Positions 15,516-15,520 of a DNA stretch of 15,520 nt are shown piece by piece. Location of the stretch: assembly GCA_007124105.1 (NCBI GenBank), contig SLFT01000097.1, positions 1 through 15,520 of the forward strand, given 5' to 3'. Position 1 is the stretch's first letter, and each line of letters opens with the position of its first letter. This DNA is from Candidatus Hydrogenedentota bacterium. Its GTDB lineage: Bacteria; Hydrogenedentota; Hydrogenedentia; Hydrogenedentales; CAITNO01. The notes beneath the pieces are model-generated. The model ran no database searches and was not told the DNA's origin. It worked only from the letters and a program-made list of their open reading frames with translations. The translations under genes were made by a program, and so were the position numbers.

Positions 15516-15520
15516 GGAAA

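Noticed and set aside
1..15520. Mobile element, phage, CRISPR array or defence system
   Set aside because: No transposase, integrase, terminal inverted repeats, direct-repeat array or known defence domain was found; all genes are metabolic or exported.

Overview
This window is a moderately GC-rich bacterial fragment with nine complete protein genes, one gene cut by the left edge and one doubtful small reading frame at the right edge. No RNA genes, insertion sequences, CRISPR arrays or phage genes were seen. The gene mix suggests a Planctomycetota-like or related uncultured lineage (Hydrogenedentota and Lentisphaerota have similar repertoires): Tat-exported sulfatase and Gfo/Idh/MocA oxidoreductase, several right-handed beta-helix or polysaccharide-lyase-like secreted proteins, a ceramidase-fold protein and an HzsA-related dihaem protein. 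Taxonomy is inferred from gene content only.

Layout. From 1 to 1356 (+) lies the end of a secreted beta-helix carbohydrate-active protein. It converges on a block of five minus-strand genes, read from right to left: tungsten-type aldehyde ferredoxin oxidoreductase (9976-8201), a tandem class II aldolase-like protein (8204-7044, overlapping by ATGA), a neutral ceramidase-fold hydrolase (6871-5489), an HzsA-related dihaem beta-propeller protein (5398-2732) and a pectate-lyase-like beta-helix protein (2592-1516). A hairpin with a T-run after the dihaem gene and a promoter-like sequence before the ceramidase-like gene suggest that this block is more than one transcription unit. Right of it, an alginate-lyase-like gene (10294-11415, +) converges on a Tat-exported Gfo/Idh/MocA oxidoreductase (13197-11740, -). 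That gene has a clear sigma-70-type promoter and diverges from a flavin reductase-sulfatase pair (13402-15342, +).

How the genes may work together. The exported lyases, the beta-helix protein and the sulfatase fit breakdown of a sulfated or uronic-acid-rich polysaccharide outside the cytoplasm. The cytoplasmic aldolase and aldehyde oxidoreductase are translationally coupled and could handle aldehydes released from (deoxy)sugar phosphates. The least ordinary parts are this coupled pair, the unusual architecture and cysteine pattern of the aldolase, and the HzsA-related protein in a non-anammox setting. None of these functions is proven by sequence alone.
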